Source: Arthrobacter sp. EpRS71 (GTDB lineage: Bacteria; Actinomycetota; Actinomycetes; Actinomycetales; Micrococcaceae). From it: a DNA stretch of 64,000 bases. The translations under genes and the position numbers were made by a program. The stretch covers positions 223,540 through 287,539 of the forward strand of contig NZ_LNUV01000003.1 of the NCBI RefSeq assembly GCF_001512285.1, written 5' to 3'. Shown here one piece after another: positions 8,972-18,948 of the stretch; the first letter of the stretch is position 1; each line of letters opens with the position of its first letter. Under the pieces are notes generated by a model, which saw only the letters and a program-made list of their open reading frames with translations, did not search any database and was not told the origin of the DNA.

Positions 8972-9424
8972 ATGAGTCTTGACCAGCTGTACCAGCAGAT
9001 CATCCTGGACCACTCCAAGCAGCGGCACGGCAGCGGCCTGGCCGAAACGGATGCGCCCGACGGTACGTCCACCGGTCAATCGCACCAGTTGAACCCCGTG
9101 TGCGGAGATGAGGTGACCCTGCGGCTTGCCGTCTCCGAGGGAACCGTACGGCAAATCAGTTGGGACGGTGCGGGCTGCTCCATCTCCATGGCCTCGGCCT
9201 CCGTGCTCAGCGAACTTGGCGAGGGCATGTCCGTGGAGGAGCTCCACTCGGTCATCGATAATTTCCGGGAGGTGCTCCGGTCCCGCGGAAAAGTGCAGGC
9301 AGACCCGGAAATCCTGGGCGATGCCGCAGCCTTTGAAGGTGTTGCCCGTTACGCAGCCCGGGTTAAGTGCGCCATGATTTCCTGGGTGGCGGCCGAGGAC
9401 GCGCTCAACCAGGCCACCGCGTAG
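8972..9424 (+). CDS. sufU: SufU-type Fe-S assembly protein
   Basis: IscU/NifU-like small protein of 150 residues, the usual size. The family's conserved zinc/cluster ligands are visible: NPVCGD (C44), GAGCSIS and VKCAMISW. In Gram-positive bacteria SufU is a zinc-dependent sulfurtransferase that accepts the persulfide from SufS in the cytoplasm. Its position directly after sufS supports this. It ends 22 bp from the convergent nhaA stop. Confidence 0.93.
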   Translation: MSLDQLYQQIILDHSKQRHGSGLAETDAPDGTSTGQSHQLNPVCGDEVTLRLAVSEGTVRQISWDGAGCSISMASASVLSELGEGMSVEELHSVIDNFREVLRSRGKVQADPEILGDAAAFEGVARYAARVKCAMISWVAAEDALNQATA

Positions 9425-9446
9425 CCGCAACCGGAGCAGCTCCGCC

Positions 9447-10766
9447 TCAGGCGCGGGCGAAGACGTCAGGTACGCCGTCGCCGTCGTCGTCCCGTTCTTC
9501 ATCCGCCTGCACCTGACGGTACCGCCGGTTGCGGGCTTTAAGCACGACGGCGGCGAGCAGCGCCGAGATCAGGGAGCCTGCCAGGATGGCCACCTTGGCG
9601 TGGCCGTTGTGGGTGGAGCCGGCCCCGAAGCTCAACTCGCCGATCAGCAATGAGACGGTGAAGCCGATCCCGGCCAGCAGCGCCAAGCCGAAGAGGTCGA
9701 TCCAGGCAATGCTGGAATCCAGGCTCGCGCGGGTGGTTTTGGTGACCAGGAACGTGGTGCCGAAGACGCCCACTGCCTTGCCCACCACCAAGGCCGCAAC
9801 GATGCCCACGGCCACAGGGTCCGTGAGCGCGGCGCCCATGCCGTCGAGTCCGCCCAAGGCCACGCCGGCTGAGAAGAACGCAAAGACCGGCACTGCAAAG
9901 CCTGCCGAGAACGGGCGAAGCTTGTGCTCGAGGTACTCGGCCAGGCCCTCTGCAGGTTCCCCTTTTTTCCCGCTGGCCAGGACCGGAACGGCGAAGCCCA
10001 AGAGCACCCCGGCCACGGTGGCGTGAATCCCGGAAGCATGGACAAAGCCCCACGTCGCCAAGGCGAGCGGAACCAGCAGGTACCAGCTGCGGACGCGTTT
10101 TTGGACAAGGAAGAAGAAGAGGCCAAGAGGCACCAGGGCCGCGAGCAGCATCAACGGTTGGATGCCGCTGGAGTAGAAGAACGCGATGATGCCAATGGCG
10201 ATCAGGTCGTCCACCACGGCGAGTGTCAGCAGGAACGTCCGGAGCGCGGCGGGCAGGTGCGTGTTGATGACAGCCAGCACCGCAAGGGCGAAGGCGATGT
10301 CCGTGGCAGTGGGGATGGCCCAGCCTCTGAGCGTTTCGCCGGCGGTTCCCAGATTGAAGAGAACGTAGATCAGGGCCGGAACCACCACGCCACCAACAGC
10401 AGCGGCCACGGGGACAACGGCTTTGGCGGGTTTACGGAGTTCTCCTGCGACGAATTCGCGTTTGAGTTCAAGCCCTGCCAGGAAGAAGAACACCGCCAGC
10501 AGACCGTCCGAGGCCCAGTGGCCCAGGCTCAGCTCAAGATGCCAGGGTTCATAACCGATCTTGACGTCGCGGAGCGCAAAGTAACTGTTCGCTGCAGGGG
10601 AGTTCGCCCAGACGAGGGCGACAACTGTGGCTGCCAGGAGGAGGGCTCCGCCAACCGTTTCCGTGCGGAGGATCGCGAGGATCCTGCGGTACTCGGGGTA
10701 GCTGGAGCGGGAGAAGACTTTGCTTGCGTGGGAAGAGGTGTTTGGCAGTCTGGGACGGTCAGCCAC
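9447..10766 (-). CDS. nhaA: NhaA Na+/H+ antiporter
   Basis: Polytopic inner-membrane sodium/proton antiporter of the NhaA family, exchanging cytoplasmic Na+ for protons for pH and salt homeostasis. The sequence has about 11-12 hydrophobic segments and family stretches such as [25 protein letters not shown] and [10 protein letters not shown]; the aspartate pair in VDDL is the ion-binding site known for the family. GTG 10766 is preferred (439 residues) because GAAGGAG lies 5 bp upstream on the minus strand. A longer frame to 10859 would begin inside the large palindrome and has no ribosome binding site. The C-terminal tail is acidic ([13 protein letters not shown]). Confidence 0.93.
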   Translation of the reverse strand: MADRPRLPNTSSHASKVFSRSSYPEYRRILAILRTETVGGALLLAATVVALVWANSPAANSYFALRDVKIGYEPWHLELSLGHWASDGLLAVFFFLAGLELKREFVAGELRKPAKAVVPVAAAVGGVVVPALIYVLFNLGTAGETLRGWAIPTATDIAFALAVLAVINTHLPAALRTFLLTLAVVDDLIAIGIIAFFYSSGIQPLMLLAALVPLGLFFFLVQKRVRSWYLLVPLALATWGFVHASGIHATVAGVLLGFAVPVLASGKKGEPAEGLAEYLEHKLRPFSAGFAVPVFAFFSAGVALGGLDGMGAALTDPVAVGIVAALVVGKAVGVFGTTFLVTKTTRASLDSSIAWIDLFGLALLAGIGFTVSLLIGELSFGAGSTHNGHAKVAILAGSLISALLAAVVLKARNRRYRQVQADEERDDDGDGVPDVFARA

Positions 10767-10853
10767 GAAGGCTCCTTCAAAGGGTGTGCGGGCATTTGCG
10801 GGTACTGCAAAAGAACCGCCGACCAGACTTCCCGGCACACCACTGTCCATCTT

Positions 10854-10921
10854 ACCCAACTGGGTAGCAGTTCAGGTCGTTCTGAACGCTCAGAACGACC
10901 TGAACTGCTACCCAGTTGGGT
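10854..10921. repeat. Perfect 32-bp inverted repeat with 4-nt loop
   Basis: Bases 10854-10885 are the exact reverse complement of 10890-10921, separated only by ACGC. Each arm begins or ends with ACCCAACTGGGT and holds TTCAGGTCGTTCTGA, so shorter palindromes (CCCAACTGGG-like) are nested inside. It lies 5 bp after the stop of the minus-strand gene at 10927 and about 90 bp before the nhaA start. There is no T-run on the exit side, so a plain intrinsic terminator is not the obvious reading. Confidence 0.9.
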
Positions 10922-10926
10922 GAAAC

Positions 10927-11148
10927 TTAGGCGACCAGGCCCGCGATCCCTATGCCCGCCGTCGCGAGTCCGAGCACCATGGAGATGGTGACCAGCACAA
11001 CGTGGACCGTGAGGAACTTGGTGGCCTTGCCTGCGGCGTCGCGGGCGCGCGGGTCCTTCATGACCCGTTTGAGGAACTGCGGCCACACCACCAAAGACCA
11101 GACGCCGGCAACGATCAGGACAACCGCAAAGATCGCGGGGATCTCCAC
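10927..11148 (-). CDS. Small membrane protein, SCO4848-like
   Basis: 73-residue protein with two predicted membrane segments (IPAIFAVVLIVAGVWSLVVW and a C-terminal VVLVTISMVLGLATAGIGIA) separated by a basic loop. Start GTG 11148 is chosen because it lies one base after the TAG stop of the upstream gene (TAGCGTG), a typical coupled arrangement; the longer frame to 11334 is antisense-like sequence overlapping that gene. Length and layout match the SCO4848 family of uncharacterised actinobacterial membrane proteins. No function is known. Confidence 0.7.
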   Translation of the reverse strand: MEIPAIFAVVLIVAGVWSLVVWPQFLKRVMKDPRARDAAGKATKFLTVHVVLVTISMVLGLATAGIGIAGLVA

Positions 11149-11149
11149 G

Positions 11150-11647
11150 CTAGTGGCTTTCGAGCCAGGCCTGAGCCTGCTGGGACTGGATGCCCAAAGC
11201 CTTACCCACCATGGGCTCGGCAGCATCGGCGATCTTGCCACCGAGGAACGGGACCGAGGAAGTGACGTTGCCCTCGAGTTCGATCCGGGTGCTGGCACCT
11301 TCGGCCACGAGGCGCTGGGCCGCCGTGACGTCAAGCGGAGCGCCGGAGATCTTCAAGGCAATCGTGCTGGACCGTGAACCGTCGGCAGCCGGGGCTTCCC
11401 ACTTCTCGGTCTGCGTAACCTTCAACGTTTCGCCAACGAACTTGCGGGCGATGTCCGGCAGGCGCGTGGTGGGCAGCGTGCGGACCGTGGTGGTGGTGAA
11501 AGCACCGGCGGTGTCGCCGTCAACGGTGAACGATTCCAAGGAGCCGCCCACGTATTCGCTGGTGTGACGCAGGAAATCTTCGTTGACGAAGACTGCGGCT
11601 ACGCGGTCAACGCTGTGGGGCAGGGTGGTGGATGCACTCAGGGCCAT
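11150..11647 (-). CDS. DUF2505 family protein
   Basis: 165-residue soluble protein of the actinobacterial DUF2505 family, whose fold resembles START/SRPBCC ligand-binding domains; no reaction is known. Visible features are the N-terminal ASTTLPHSVDRVAAVF, a Thr-rich central strand region and a C-terminal helix (GKALGIQSQQAQAWLESH). GGAGG precedes the ATG. It heads a two-gene unit with the small membrane protein, whose start lies one base past this stop codon. A role at the envelope is only a guess from the neighbour. Confidence 0.75.
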   Translation of the reverse strand: MALSASTTLPHSVDRVAAVFVNEDFLRHTSEYVGGSLESFTVDGDTAGAFTTTTVRTLPTTRLPDIARKFVGETLKVTQTEKWEAPAADGSRSSTIALKISGAPLDVTAAQRLVAEGASTRIELEGNVTSSVPFLGGKIADAAEPMVGKALGIQSQQAQAWLESH

Positions 11648-11694
11648 GGGTCCTCCGTGGATGGTTGTGGTGAAGCTTTTTAGCTCCCAACATC

Positions 11695-13233
11695 CTACGG
11701 GGTCTCGGTGGACACCCCTGAACCCTGCTTCCGCTCCGCCTCCTGTAGGTCTATGGCAGCCGCCGAAATGTTCCTGGCCATGGACGGGAAAATGAAGCCG
11801 TGGAACGGGTACACGCCCAGCCAGTAGAGCCTCCCTGCAAGACCGCGGGGGAAGAAGATGGCCCGTTGCTTGTAGAGGCTCCCGCTGTCGTCGGGCTCTA
11901 CCGACAACTCAAGCCAGGCGCCGCCGGGGGCCCGCATCTCCGCCCTGAGGCGCAGGAGGTGCCCGCGGTCGATCGCCTCCACCCGCCACCAATCCACTAC
12001 CTCGCCCGTATTCAGGGTCTTGGGGTGCCGGCGACCACGCAGAAGCCCCGCCCCGCCCTGCAACTTGTCCAACCAGCCGCGGACCCGCCACGCAAGCGGC
12101 AGCGAGTACCAGCCGTTCTTGCCGCCGATGCCCTCAATGATGGTCCACACATATTCGGGCTTGGCTTCGCTGTGGAAGGTCCGCTCGTCCAGGAACACCT
12201 TGTAGCCGGCCCAATCGGGGTCGCTCGGAAGAGGGTCTGCGTCAATGCCGGCATTCGCCCACGTGGTCTCCACCTGCACGTCCCTTTCCTTGCCGAGCGC
12301 CAAAGCGACGGCACGGCGGTAGGGGGTCAGGCCGCCGTCGGGCTGCGGGAAGTAGGTGTCGACGTCGTGCTCCCGCGACACTGCGTCGTGCTGCAGCGAC
12401 TGCACCAAGGGCAGGGACATGGACAACGGAATGGGAGTCACCAAGGCCACCCACAGCCCGGCCAGTTTGGGCGCCGGGACGGGAAGGGCGATCACCAGCC
12501 GCCGGGGGAGTCCACGCTCCACGGCGTACTGGTTCATCATGTCCTTGTATTTCAGGACGTCCCGTGACCCAATGTCGAAGGAGCGGTTCAGTTTCTCCGG
12601 GAGCGCAGCGGCAGCCACGAGGTAGTGGAGCACGTCACGGACTGCGATGGCTTCAACCCGGTTGTTGACCCAACTGGGCGCGGGCATGACGGGCAGGGTT
12701 TCGGCCAAGTGCCGGATCATCTCGAACGACGCCGATCCTGAACCGATCACGACGCCGGCCTGGAACACCACGGCATTCACTGGCGATTCCAGGAACACCC
12801 GGCCCACTGTCTCGCGGGACCGCATGTGCGTGGAAAGCTCGGTATTCTCCGGGTGCAGCCCGCCCAAGTAGACGATCCTGTCCACACCGGCATCTGCCGC
12901 GGCATCGGCCACGAGCCTGGCCATCGCCTCTTCCTTGGCCTCGAAACCGCTCCCTGAGGCCATCGAGTGGACCAGGTAATACAGGACATCGACGCCTTCC
13001 AACGCCTCGGTGAGTCCTTCGGCGTCGGACAGGCTGTTTTCAATGATCTCAACGTCGTCATGCCACGGAACATCGGCAATCTTCTGCGGTGTGCGGACCA
13101 AGACCTTGACCCGGTGACCGGCTTCAAGGAGCCGGGGGATCAGGCGCCCGCCGATGTAGCCGGTGGCGCCGGTGACCAGCACCGTCTTGGTCTCCTGCGG
13201 GGTATTGGAATGCGTAGCTTCCGAAGGCTGCAA
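11695..13233 (-). CDS. SDR-type NAD(P)-binding protein with DUF2867 domain
   Basis: About 512 residues. The N-terminal Rossmann domain of the atypical short-chain dehydrogenase type starts with KTVLVTGATGYIGGRL, a nucleotide-binding glycine motif, and resembles NAD(P)H-binding/NmrA-like epimerases. The C-terminal third (KVFLDERTFHSEAKPEYVWTI onward) matches DUF2867, a START-like domain often fused to this Rossmann domain. TTG 13233 is preferred because AGGAG sits 5 bp upstream; ATG 13281 adds 16 residues but has a weak site. It is divergent from mfd. Substrate unknown. Confidence 0.8.
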   Translation of the reverse strand: MQPSEATHSNTPQETKTVLVTGATGYIGGRLIPRLLEAGHRVKVLVRTPQKIADVPWHDDVEIIENSLSDAEGLTEALEGVDVLYYLVHSMASGSGFEAKEEAMARLVADAAADAGVDRIVYLGGLHPENTELSTHMRSRETVGRVFLESPVNAVVFQAGVVIGSGSASFEMIRHLAETLPVMPAPSWVNNRVEAIAVRDVLHYLVAAAALPEKLNRSFDIGSRDVLKYKDMMNQYAVERGLPRRLVIALPVPAPKLAGLWVALVTPIPLSMSLPLVQSLQHDAVSREHDVDTYFPQPDGGLTPYRRAVALALGKERDVQVETTWANAGIDADPLPSDPDWAGYKVFLDERTFHSEAKPEYVWTIIEGIGGKNGWYSLPLAWRVRGWLDKLQGGAGLLRGRRHPKTLNTGEVVDWWRVEAIDRGHLLRLRAEMRAPGGAWLELSVEPDDSGSLYKQRAIFFPRGLAGRLYWLGVYPFHGFIFPSMARNISAAAIDLQEAERKQGSGVSTETP

Positions 13234-13342
13234 AGGAACTCCTGTGGCTGGGGGTAGAGGTAGGCTGGAATGACCCGGCATTCATCTGAATTTCCGGGCA
13301 TTTGTGTTGCCTGCCCTTGGACCCACCCTAGGAGTTTCTGCC

Positions 13343-16300
13343 ATGAGCCTCAACGGTCTGCGCCGCGCACTGGCGGAGGACAAGACTTTTGCGCGCGTCC
13401 GCACGGAGGCGCAGCGGTCCTTCAGTGACCGGAACGCCGACTACCAGATCAGCGCCCCCCAAGGGATGCGCGCGGTGTTGCTCGCCGAAATGGCCGACGC
13501 CTTGGCTTCTGGCAGTGTTGAAGATCACAGCGCCCCCGTGGTCCTCGCAGTCACCGCGACCGGCCGTGAAGCCGAGGACCTCACCGCCGCGCTCGCTTCC
13601 TACCTCCCCGCAGAATCGGTGGCCACCTTCCCCAGTTGGGAGACGCTCCCGCACGAGCGGCTTTCGCCGCGCTCTGACACTGTGGGGCGACGACTCTCCG
13701 TGCTGCGCCGCCTGACGCACCCGGAAAGCTCGACGGCGGCCCCCTTGCGTGTGGTGGTAGCCCCGGTTCGCGCAGTGGTCCAGCCGATTGTGGCGGGCTT
13801 GGGTGACTTGGTCCCCGTCACTTTGAGGGTTGGGCAGGAGCGATCCTTCACGGAAGTTGTCAGGGCGCTGTCCGACGCCGCGTATGCCCGCGTTGACATG
13901 GTGACGCACCGTGGCGAATTCGCAGTCCGAGGCGGCATCCTTGACGTCTTCCCGCCCACCGAGGACCACCCCATCCGGGTGGAGTTCTTCGGTGACGAAG
14001 TAGACCAGATGCGCTGGTTCGCCGTGGCAGACCAACGCTCGCTGTCCGCACCCGGCATCCACCACCCCACTGAACTGCACGCCCCGCCCTGCCGGGAAAT
14101 TCTCATCACGGCCTCGGTGATGTCCCGTGCGGCCAAGCTCAAAGCAGACATGCCTGCTGCGGCGGACATGCTGGAGAAGATCGCCGGTGGGATCGCCGTT
14201 GAAGGCATGGAATCCCTGGCCCCCGTGTTGGTGGACGCCATGGTCCCGTTCGTGGACCAGCTCCCTGCCGGCTCGCTGTCAGTGGTCATCGAACCGGAGA
14301 AGGTGCGCACACGCGCGCACGATCTCGCAGCCACTAACGAAGAGTTCCTGGAAGCTGCCTGGTCAACTGCGTCCGACGGCGGCGCGGCGCCCCTTGACCT
14401 GTCCTCCCAAGCATCCACCGACCTGCATGCTGCCAGTTTCCGTTCGCTCACCGACACCCGCTCGGCCGCCCTGGAACACGGCGTGTCCTGGTGGTCCATC
14501 ACATCCCTGGCCTCCGATGAGGACCTGGTCCTGGACATCGATGTGCTCAACATGCGTGCCCGCGAACCTCGTGGCTACCAAGGTGACGTGGCCGAAATGC
14601 TGGAGTTCATCGGCTCCCGTGTCCGTGAGCAGTGGCGTGTGGTGGTGGTGACCGATGGTCCCGGGCCCGCGCAGCGTTTGGCTGAGCTGTTCCACGACGC
14701 GGAGATTCCCTGTTCCCGTGTTGACTCGCTGGATAAAGAACCCCAGCCGGGCATCATTGAGGTGACCACCGCCGCCGTCGGACGCGGTTTTGTCCTGGAC
14801 GGCCTCAAACTGGGCCTGCTGACCGAAGCCGACCTGTTGGGCCGTGCCACGGCCAGCTCCACCAAGGACATGCGCCGCATGCCGTCCAAACGGCGCAATG
14901 CCGTGGACCCGTTGCAGCTGCATGCCGGCGACTTCGTGGTTCACGAACAGCACGGAATTGGCCGGTTCGTGGAGCTCATCCAGCGCAAAGTGGCCGGTAC
15001 TTCCTCCTCCGATGCCGGGCTGCGCGAGTACCTGGTGCTGGAGTACGCGCCGTCCAAGCGCGGTGCGCCGGGGGACCGGCTCTTCGTCCCCACCGATCAG
15101 CTGGACCAGGTGACACGCTACGTTGGCGGGGACGCTCCTGCTTTGAGCAAGATGGGCGGCGCGGACTGGGCCAGCACCAAGTCCAAGGCGCGTAAAGCTG
15201 TCAAGGAAATCGCGGGCGAGCTGATCCGGCTGTACTCCGCCCGTATGGCCTCCCGTGGCCACGCCTTTGCCGCGGACACCCCTTGGCAGCGCGAACTTGA
15301 AGAAGCCTTCCCGTACGTTGAGACGCCTGACCAGCTGACCACCATCAACGAGGTCAAAGCGGACATGGAGCGGGAGATCCCCATGGACCGTCTGGTTTCC
15401 GGCGACGTTGGCTACGGCAAGACCGAGATCGCCGTCAGGGCAGCCTTCAAAGCGGTCCAAGATGGCAAACAGGTGGCGGTCCTGGTGCCCACCACCCTGC
15501 TGGCCCAGCAGCACTACGAAACGTTTACCGAGCGCTTTTCCGGTTTCCCCCTGAGGGTCAAGCCGCTGTCCCGTTTCCAAAGCAGCAAGGAAGCCAAGGA
15601 AACAGCTGAGGGCGTCAAGAGCGGAGCCGTGGACGTAGTGATCGGCACCCACCGGCTCCTGTCCAAGGACTTCCAGTTCAAGGACTTGGGCCTGGTGATC
15701 GTTGACGAGGAGCAGCGCTTCGGTGTGGAGCACAAGGAAGCGCTCAAGAAAATGCGCACCAACGTGGACGTGCTCGCCATGAGTGCAACGCCGATTCCAC
15801 GAACCTTGGAAATGTCGTTGACGGGTATCCGCGAAACGTCCACCCTGGCCACACCCCCGGAAGAACGCCATCCCGTACTGACCTACGTGGGTCCGTACAC
15901 CAACAAGCAGACCTCCGCCGCGATCCGCCGTGAACTCATGCGCGAAGGACAAGTGTTCTTCGTCCACAACCGCGTCTCGTCCATTGAACGCATCGCTGCG
16001 CAGATCCGCGAGCTGGTCCCTGAAGCCCGCGTGGAAGTTGCCCACGGGCAGATGTCCGAGAGTCGCCTTGAGAAGATCATCGTGGACTTTTGGGAGAAAC
16101 GATTCGACGTCCTCGTTTGCACCACCATCATCGAAACCGGCCTGGATATTTCCAATGCCAACACCTTGATTGTGGACGGGGCTGACAAATACGGCCTCTC
16201 GCAGCTCCACCAGCTCCGCGGCCGTGTTGGCCGGGGCCGGGAACGAGCCTACGCCTACTTCCTCTACCCCTCGGAGAAACCCTTGGGCGAGGTGGCATTG

Positions 16301-16975
16301 GAACGCCTCAAAGCTGTGGCAGCCCACAACGAACTTGGTGCCGGCATGCAGTTGGCCATGAAGGACCTGGAGATCCGCGGTGCGGGCAACCTGCTGGGTG
16401 GCGAACAATCCGGGCACATCCAGGGCGTGGGCTTCGACCTCTACATCCGTCTGGTGGGCGAGGCTGTTGCCGAATACCGTGGCGAGGCCGAGGAGAAGGC
16501 CGCCGAGATGAAAATCGAGCTGCCCGTCAACGCCCACCTGCCGCACGACTACGTACCCGGCGAAAGGTTGCGCCTGGAGGCGTACCGCAAACTGGCGTCC
16601 GCCATCACGTACGAGGCCATCGACGAAGTCCTGGCCGAACTCGTGGACCGCTACGGAGAGCCGCCGCTGCCTGCCCAAAACCTCATTGCCGTGGCCCGCT
16701 TCCGGGTGGGTGCGCGCGAAGCCGGCCTGTCCGACGTCGCACTCCAAGGCAACTTCATCCGCTTCTCCCCGGCGCAACTGCCCGAGTCCAAAACCATGCG
16801 CCTGAACCGCATGTATCCGGGCTCGCAGGTGAAGCCTGCCTTGGACGCGGTGCTGATTCCCAAGCCCAAGACCGCGAGGATCGGCGGACGGGACCTCCAG
16901 GACGCGGAGATCCTTCAATGGGCCAACAACGTCATTGAAGCGATTTTCGCTGATGTACCCGTGAAGGCTGGCTAA
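13343..16975 (+). CDS. mfd: Transcription-repair coupling factor Mfd
   Basis: ATP-dependent translocase that removes RNA polymerase stalled at DNA damage and recruits nucleotide excision repair. 1210 residues from ATG 13343, with AGGAG 8 bp upstream; an upstream in-frame ATG at 13304 is less likely. Domains in order: UvrB-like damage-interaction region, RNA polymerase interaction domain (GDFVVHEQHGIGRFVEL near residue 530), RecG-like helicase core with Walker A GDVGYGKT (687-694) and DEEQ box (788-791), then the C-terminal TRCF domain. Length is normal. The next gene starts 5 bp after the stop. Confidence 0.97.
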   Translation: MSLNGLRRALAEDKTFARVRTEAQRSFSDRNADYQISAPQGMRAVLLAEMADALASGSVEDHSAPVVLAVTATGREAEDLTAALASYLPAESVATFPSWETLPHERLSPRSDTVGRRLSVLRRLTHPESSTAAPLRVVVAPVRAVVQPIVAGLGDLVPVTLRVGQERSFTEVVRALSDAAYARVDMVTHRGEFAVRGGILDVFPPTEDHPIRVEFFGDEVDQMRWFAVADQRSLSAPGIHHPTELHAPPCREILITASVMSRAAKLKADMPAAADMLEKIAGGIAVEGMESLAPVLVDAMVPFVDQLPAGSLSVVIEPEKVRTRAHDLAATNEEFLEAAWSTASDGGAAPLDLSSQASTDLHAASFRSLTDTRSAALEHGVSWWSITSLASDEDLVLDIDVLNMRAREPRGYQGDVAEMLEFIGSRVREQWRVVVVTDGPGPAQRLAELFHDAEIPCSRVDSLDKEPQPGIIEVTTAAVGRGFVLDGLKLGLLTEADLLGRATASSTKDMRRMPSKRRNAVDPLQLHAGDFVVHEQHGIGRFVELIQRKVAGTSSSDAGLREYLVLEYAPSKRGAPGDRLFVPTDQLDQVTRYVGGDAPALSKMGGADWASTKSKARKAVKEIAGELIRLYSARMASRGHAFAADTPWQRELEEAFPYVETPDQLTTINEVKADMEREIPMDRLVSGDVGYGKTEIAVRAAFKAVQDGKQVAVLVPTTLLAQQHYETFTERFSGFPLRVKPLSRFQSSKEAKETAEGVKSGAVDVVIGTHRLLSKDFQFKDLGLVIVDEEQRFGVEHKEALKKMRTNVDVLAMSATPIPRTLEMSLTGIRETSTLATPPEERHPVLTYVGPYTNKQTSAAIRRELMREGQVFFVHNRVSSIERIAAQIRELVPEARVEVAHGQMSESRLEKIIVDFWEKRFDVLVCTTIIETGLDISNANTLIVDGADKYGLSQLHQLRGRVGRGRERAYAYFLYPSEKPLGEVALERLKAVAAHNELGAGMQLAMKDLEIRGAGNLLGGEQSGHIQGVGFDLYIRLVGEAVAEYRGEAEEKAAEMKIELPVNAHLPHDYVPGERLRLEAYRKLASAITYEAIDEVLAELVDRYGEPPLPAQNLIAVARFRVGAREAGLSDVALQGNFIRFSPAQLPESKTMRLNRMYPGSQVKPALDAVLIPKPKTARIGGRDLQDAEILQWANNVIEAIFADVPVKAG

Positions 16976-16979
16976 CTGC

Positions 16980-17789
16980 ATGATGGGAGGACATCACGCC
17001 GCGTCGGGAGCCGCGGCGTGGATAGCTATTGCCTCAACAGGCCCGTACGCCTTGGGCTGGTACCCCTTGGATTCCACTGGAATTTTGATTGGCGCCATGG
17101 CGACGGCGGGAACTGCTTTGGTGGTGGACTGGGACCACCGGCACAGCACCATAGCGAATTCGCTGCCGCCGCTCTCCAATGTGATTGCGGTGGGAATAGA
17201 AAAAGCCAGCGGCGGGCACCGGCAGGGGACGCACTCCTTGTTGGGAGCTTCCGCGTTTGTGGTGCTCGCAGCCATGGCGGCCCAGTTCCAGATGGTGACG
17301 CCGGTAGGCAAGCTCTCTATCGGCGCCGGGCTGCTGTGCATGTTCATGATCAACCTGGCGGCCAAGGCATTGAACCTCTTCCCGAAGTCAGGCTGGATTA
17401 CCAACTGGCTGTTCGCGGTGGTGATGGCCGGCTTGGTGACCTGGTTCGCGCCGGACCAGTGGGGCTGGTTGCCGCTGTCCATGCTCACCGGTGTGGTGGT
17501 GCATATTGTGGGGGACATGATCACGGTTGGCGGGGTGCCACTCCTATGGCCCATTGTCATCAAGCCACCGAAGTTCCTGCGCAAATCCGTGATCCGGGGA
17601 ATTTGGCGTCCGAATGGCGCCTTCTCCATCCCCTTGCTGGGACGTGCTGGTTCCCGACGTGAGTGGTTGGTCCTGATACCCGTCAGCGGCTACGCCATGG
17701 TGGGCATGGGAGCCGCTGCGTGGACGCTGGCGCAGCAGCACTGGCCTGGTGTTCTGGCCGCTCTGGGCGGGGTAGTACAACTGCCTTAG
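16980..17789 (+). CDS. YdjM-like membrane protein (metal-dependent hydrolase family)
   Basis: 269-residue integral membrane protein of the YdjM/DUF457 family, annotated elsewhere as membrane-bound metal-dependent hydrolase because of conserved His/Asp residues. Here these are MGGHHAASG at the N-terminus, DWDHRHST and GHRQGTHS. Several hydrophobic segments follow. It sits 5 bp after mfd and is probably co-transcribed, but there is no known functional link. Activity has not been shown for most members of the family. Confidence 0.8.
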   Translation: MMGGHHAASGAAAWIAIASTGPYALGWYPLDSTGILIGAMATAGTALVVDWDHRHSTIANSLPPLSNVIAVGIEKASGGHRQGTHSLLGASAFVVLAAMAAQFQMVTPVGKLSIGAGLLCMFMINLAAKALNLFPKSGWITNWLFAVVMAGLVTWFAPDQWGWLPLSMLTGVVVHIVGDMITVGGVPLLWPIVIKPPKFLRKSVIRGIWRPNGAFSIPLLGRAGSRREWLVLIPVSGYAMVGMGAAAWTLAQQHWPGVLAALGGVVQLP

Positions 17790-17802
17790 CGGGACTCTTT
17801 TG

Positions 17803-18929
17803 TCAGCAGCTGGTCGCGTTGTTGGCCACTACATTTCCCGGTGCATCCTCGAGCATCAGGGTGCCGGCCTGGCGGGTGGCGTTGTCCGTCACCACAATGT
17901 CCTCCAAATTGCCGTGGAAATTGAGCCAGGGGCCTTGAAGGTTGAAAAATTCGTTGTTTTTGACCGTTACATCGTGAACCGCTGCGGTGCCGCCGTCGTA
18001 GTACCCGGTTTTGATGCCGTCGGGCGAATCCCAAAAACGGTTACCGTCCACGGTGATGTTGAAGATTTCATGCGTGCCAACGGCCAATTGCAGGCCGTAG
18101 CCGTGAGATCCACCGCGGACGTCATTGTTGCGATACGTCACATCATGAACGGAGGCGCCCAGGGCCTGGGCAACGAGGCCGTCGTCACCATCAGCTCCCT
18201 GCCGCTGGTCAACCGTGTTGCCTTCCACCAAGCCGTCATGGGAATCGGTGATGTGAATGCCGTCCAACTGGTCGTAGCGGCCGCTGCTGGTCACCATCGT
18301 CCGGCTCTCACGCACGCAGAAATTACTGCTGGCCACCACCGCGATGGAATAAGTGTAGGGATTCCGGGTGGTGACGCCCTCTACCAAGGCGTTGGTGGAG
18401 TGACGGACATCCACCAAGTACTCGTGCAGGCGTCCCGGAAGGTTCCCGTCCAGCTGGTCACCACTTTGGTCCGCGGTGAGCTGCGAGATGGTCACGTTCT
18501 GTGCGCCGTTGGTGGTGATCAACAGGTGGCCTCCGAGGGGCCCTCAAACTCAAGAAAATCCGGGCCTGCTTTCAGGACGGTCGCGGGCCCGGCTCCCCTG
18601 AGGGATACCTTGCTCTTGACCACCAGAGGACGCTCCAAGGTGAAGACACCTTCGGGAAGTTGAACGATCGCTCCGCCGCTCCTGGACGCTGAATCTTTGG
18701 CCTGTTGCAAGGATTTGGACGTTTCCCGGGGGTCGAGGCCGCCATCCACCGCCCACTCCCTCACGCTGGTGGCCTTGCTTCCATAGGCATCGCAGGAACC
18801 GGGTTCCGCACGCTGCAGCGCATCCGGTTGATCCACGGCGCTCAGCGAACCGCACCCTGCCAGAAGCAGCGTCGCGGCGAGGGAAAGCGGCAACAAAAAG
18901 AAATGGCCCAGGCGGGGAGCCCGGGCCAT
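17803..18929 (-). pseudogene. Frameshifted beta-helix (pectate-lyase-fold) lipoprotein
   Basis: Two overlapping minus-strand frames together make one protein. The 5' part (18519-18929, 136 residues) has a lipoprotein signal peptide with lipobox LLLAGC and the start of a right-handed beta-helix (GGAIVQLPEGVFTL, VSLRGAG). The 3' part (17803-18522) continues the helix with Asn/Asp-rich repeats such as VTYRNNDV, ITVDGNRF and VTVKNNEF. They join at about 18520-18540, where one extra C in a CCCC run would restore a single frame reading GPLGGHLLITTNGAQ. The intact product would be a cell-surface polysaccharide-binding or -cleaving protein of about 375 residues. It may be a true pseudogene or a base-calling error. 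Confidence 0.75.
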
Positions 18930-18948
18930 TCAGAGTCATCAGCGGAGC

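Noticed and set aside
10767-10859. Upstream extension of nhaA to ATG 10859
   Set aside because: That start would lie inside the 32-bp palindrome with no ribosome binding site; GTG 10766 has AAGGAG at proper spacing.
14363-16981. An 872-codon minus-strand frame
   Set aside because: Antisense shadow of mfd, with no motif and no ribosome binding site.
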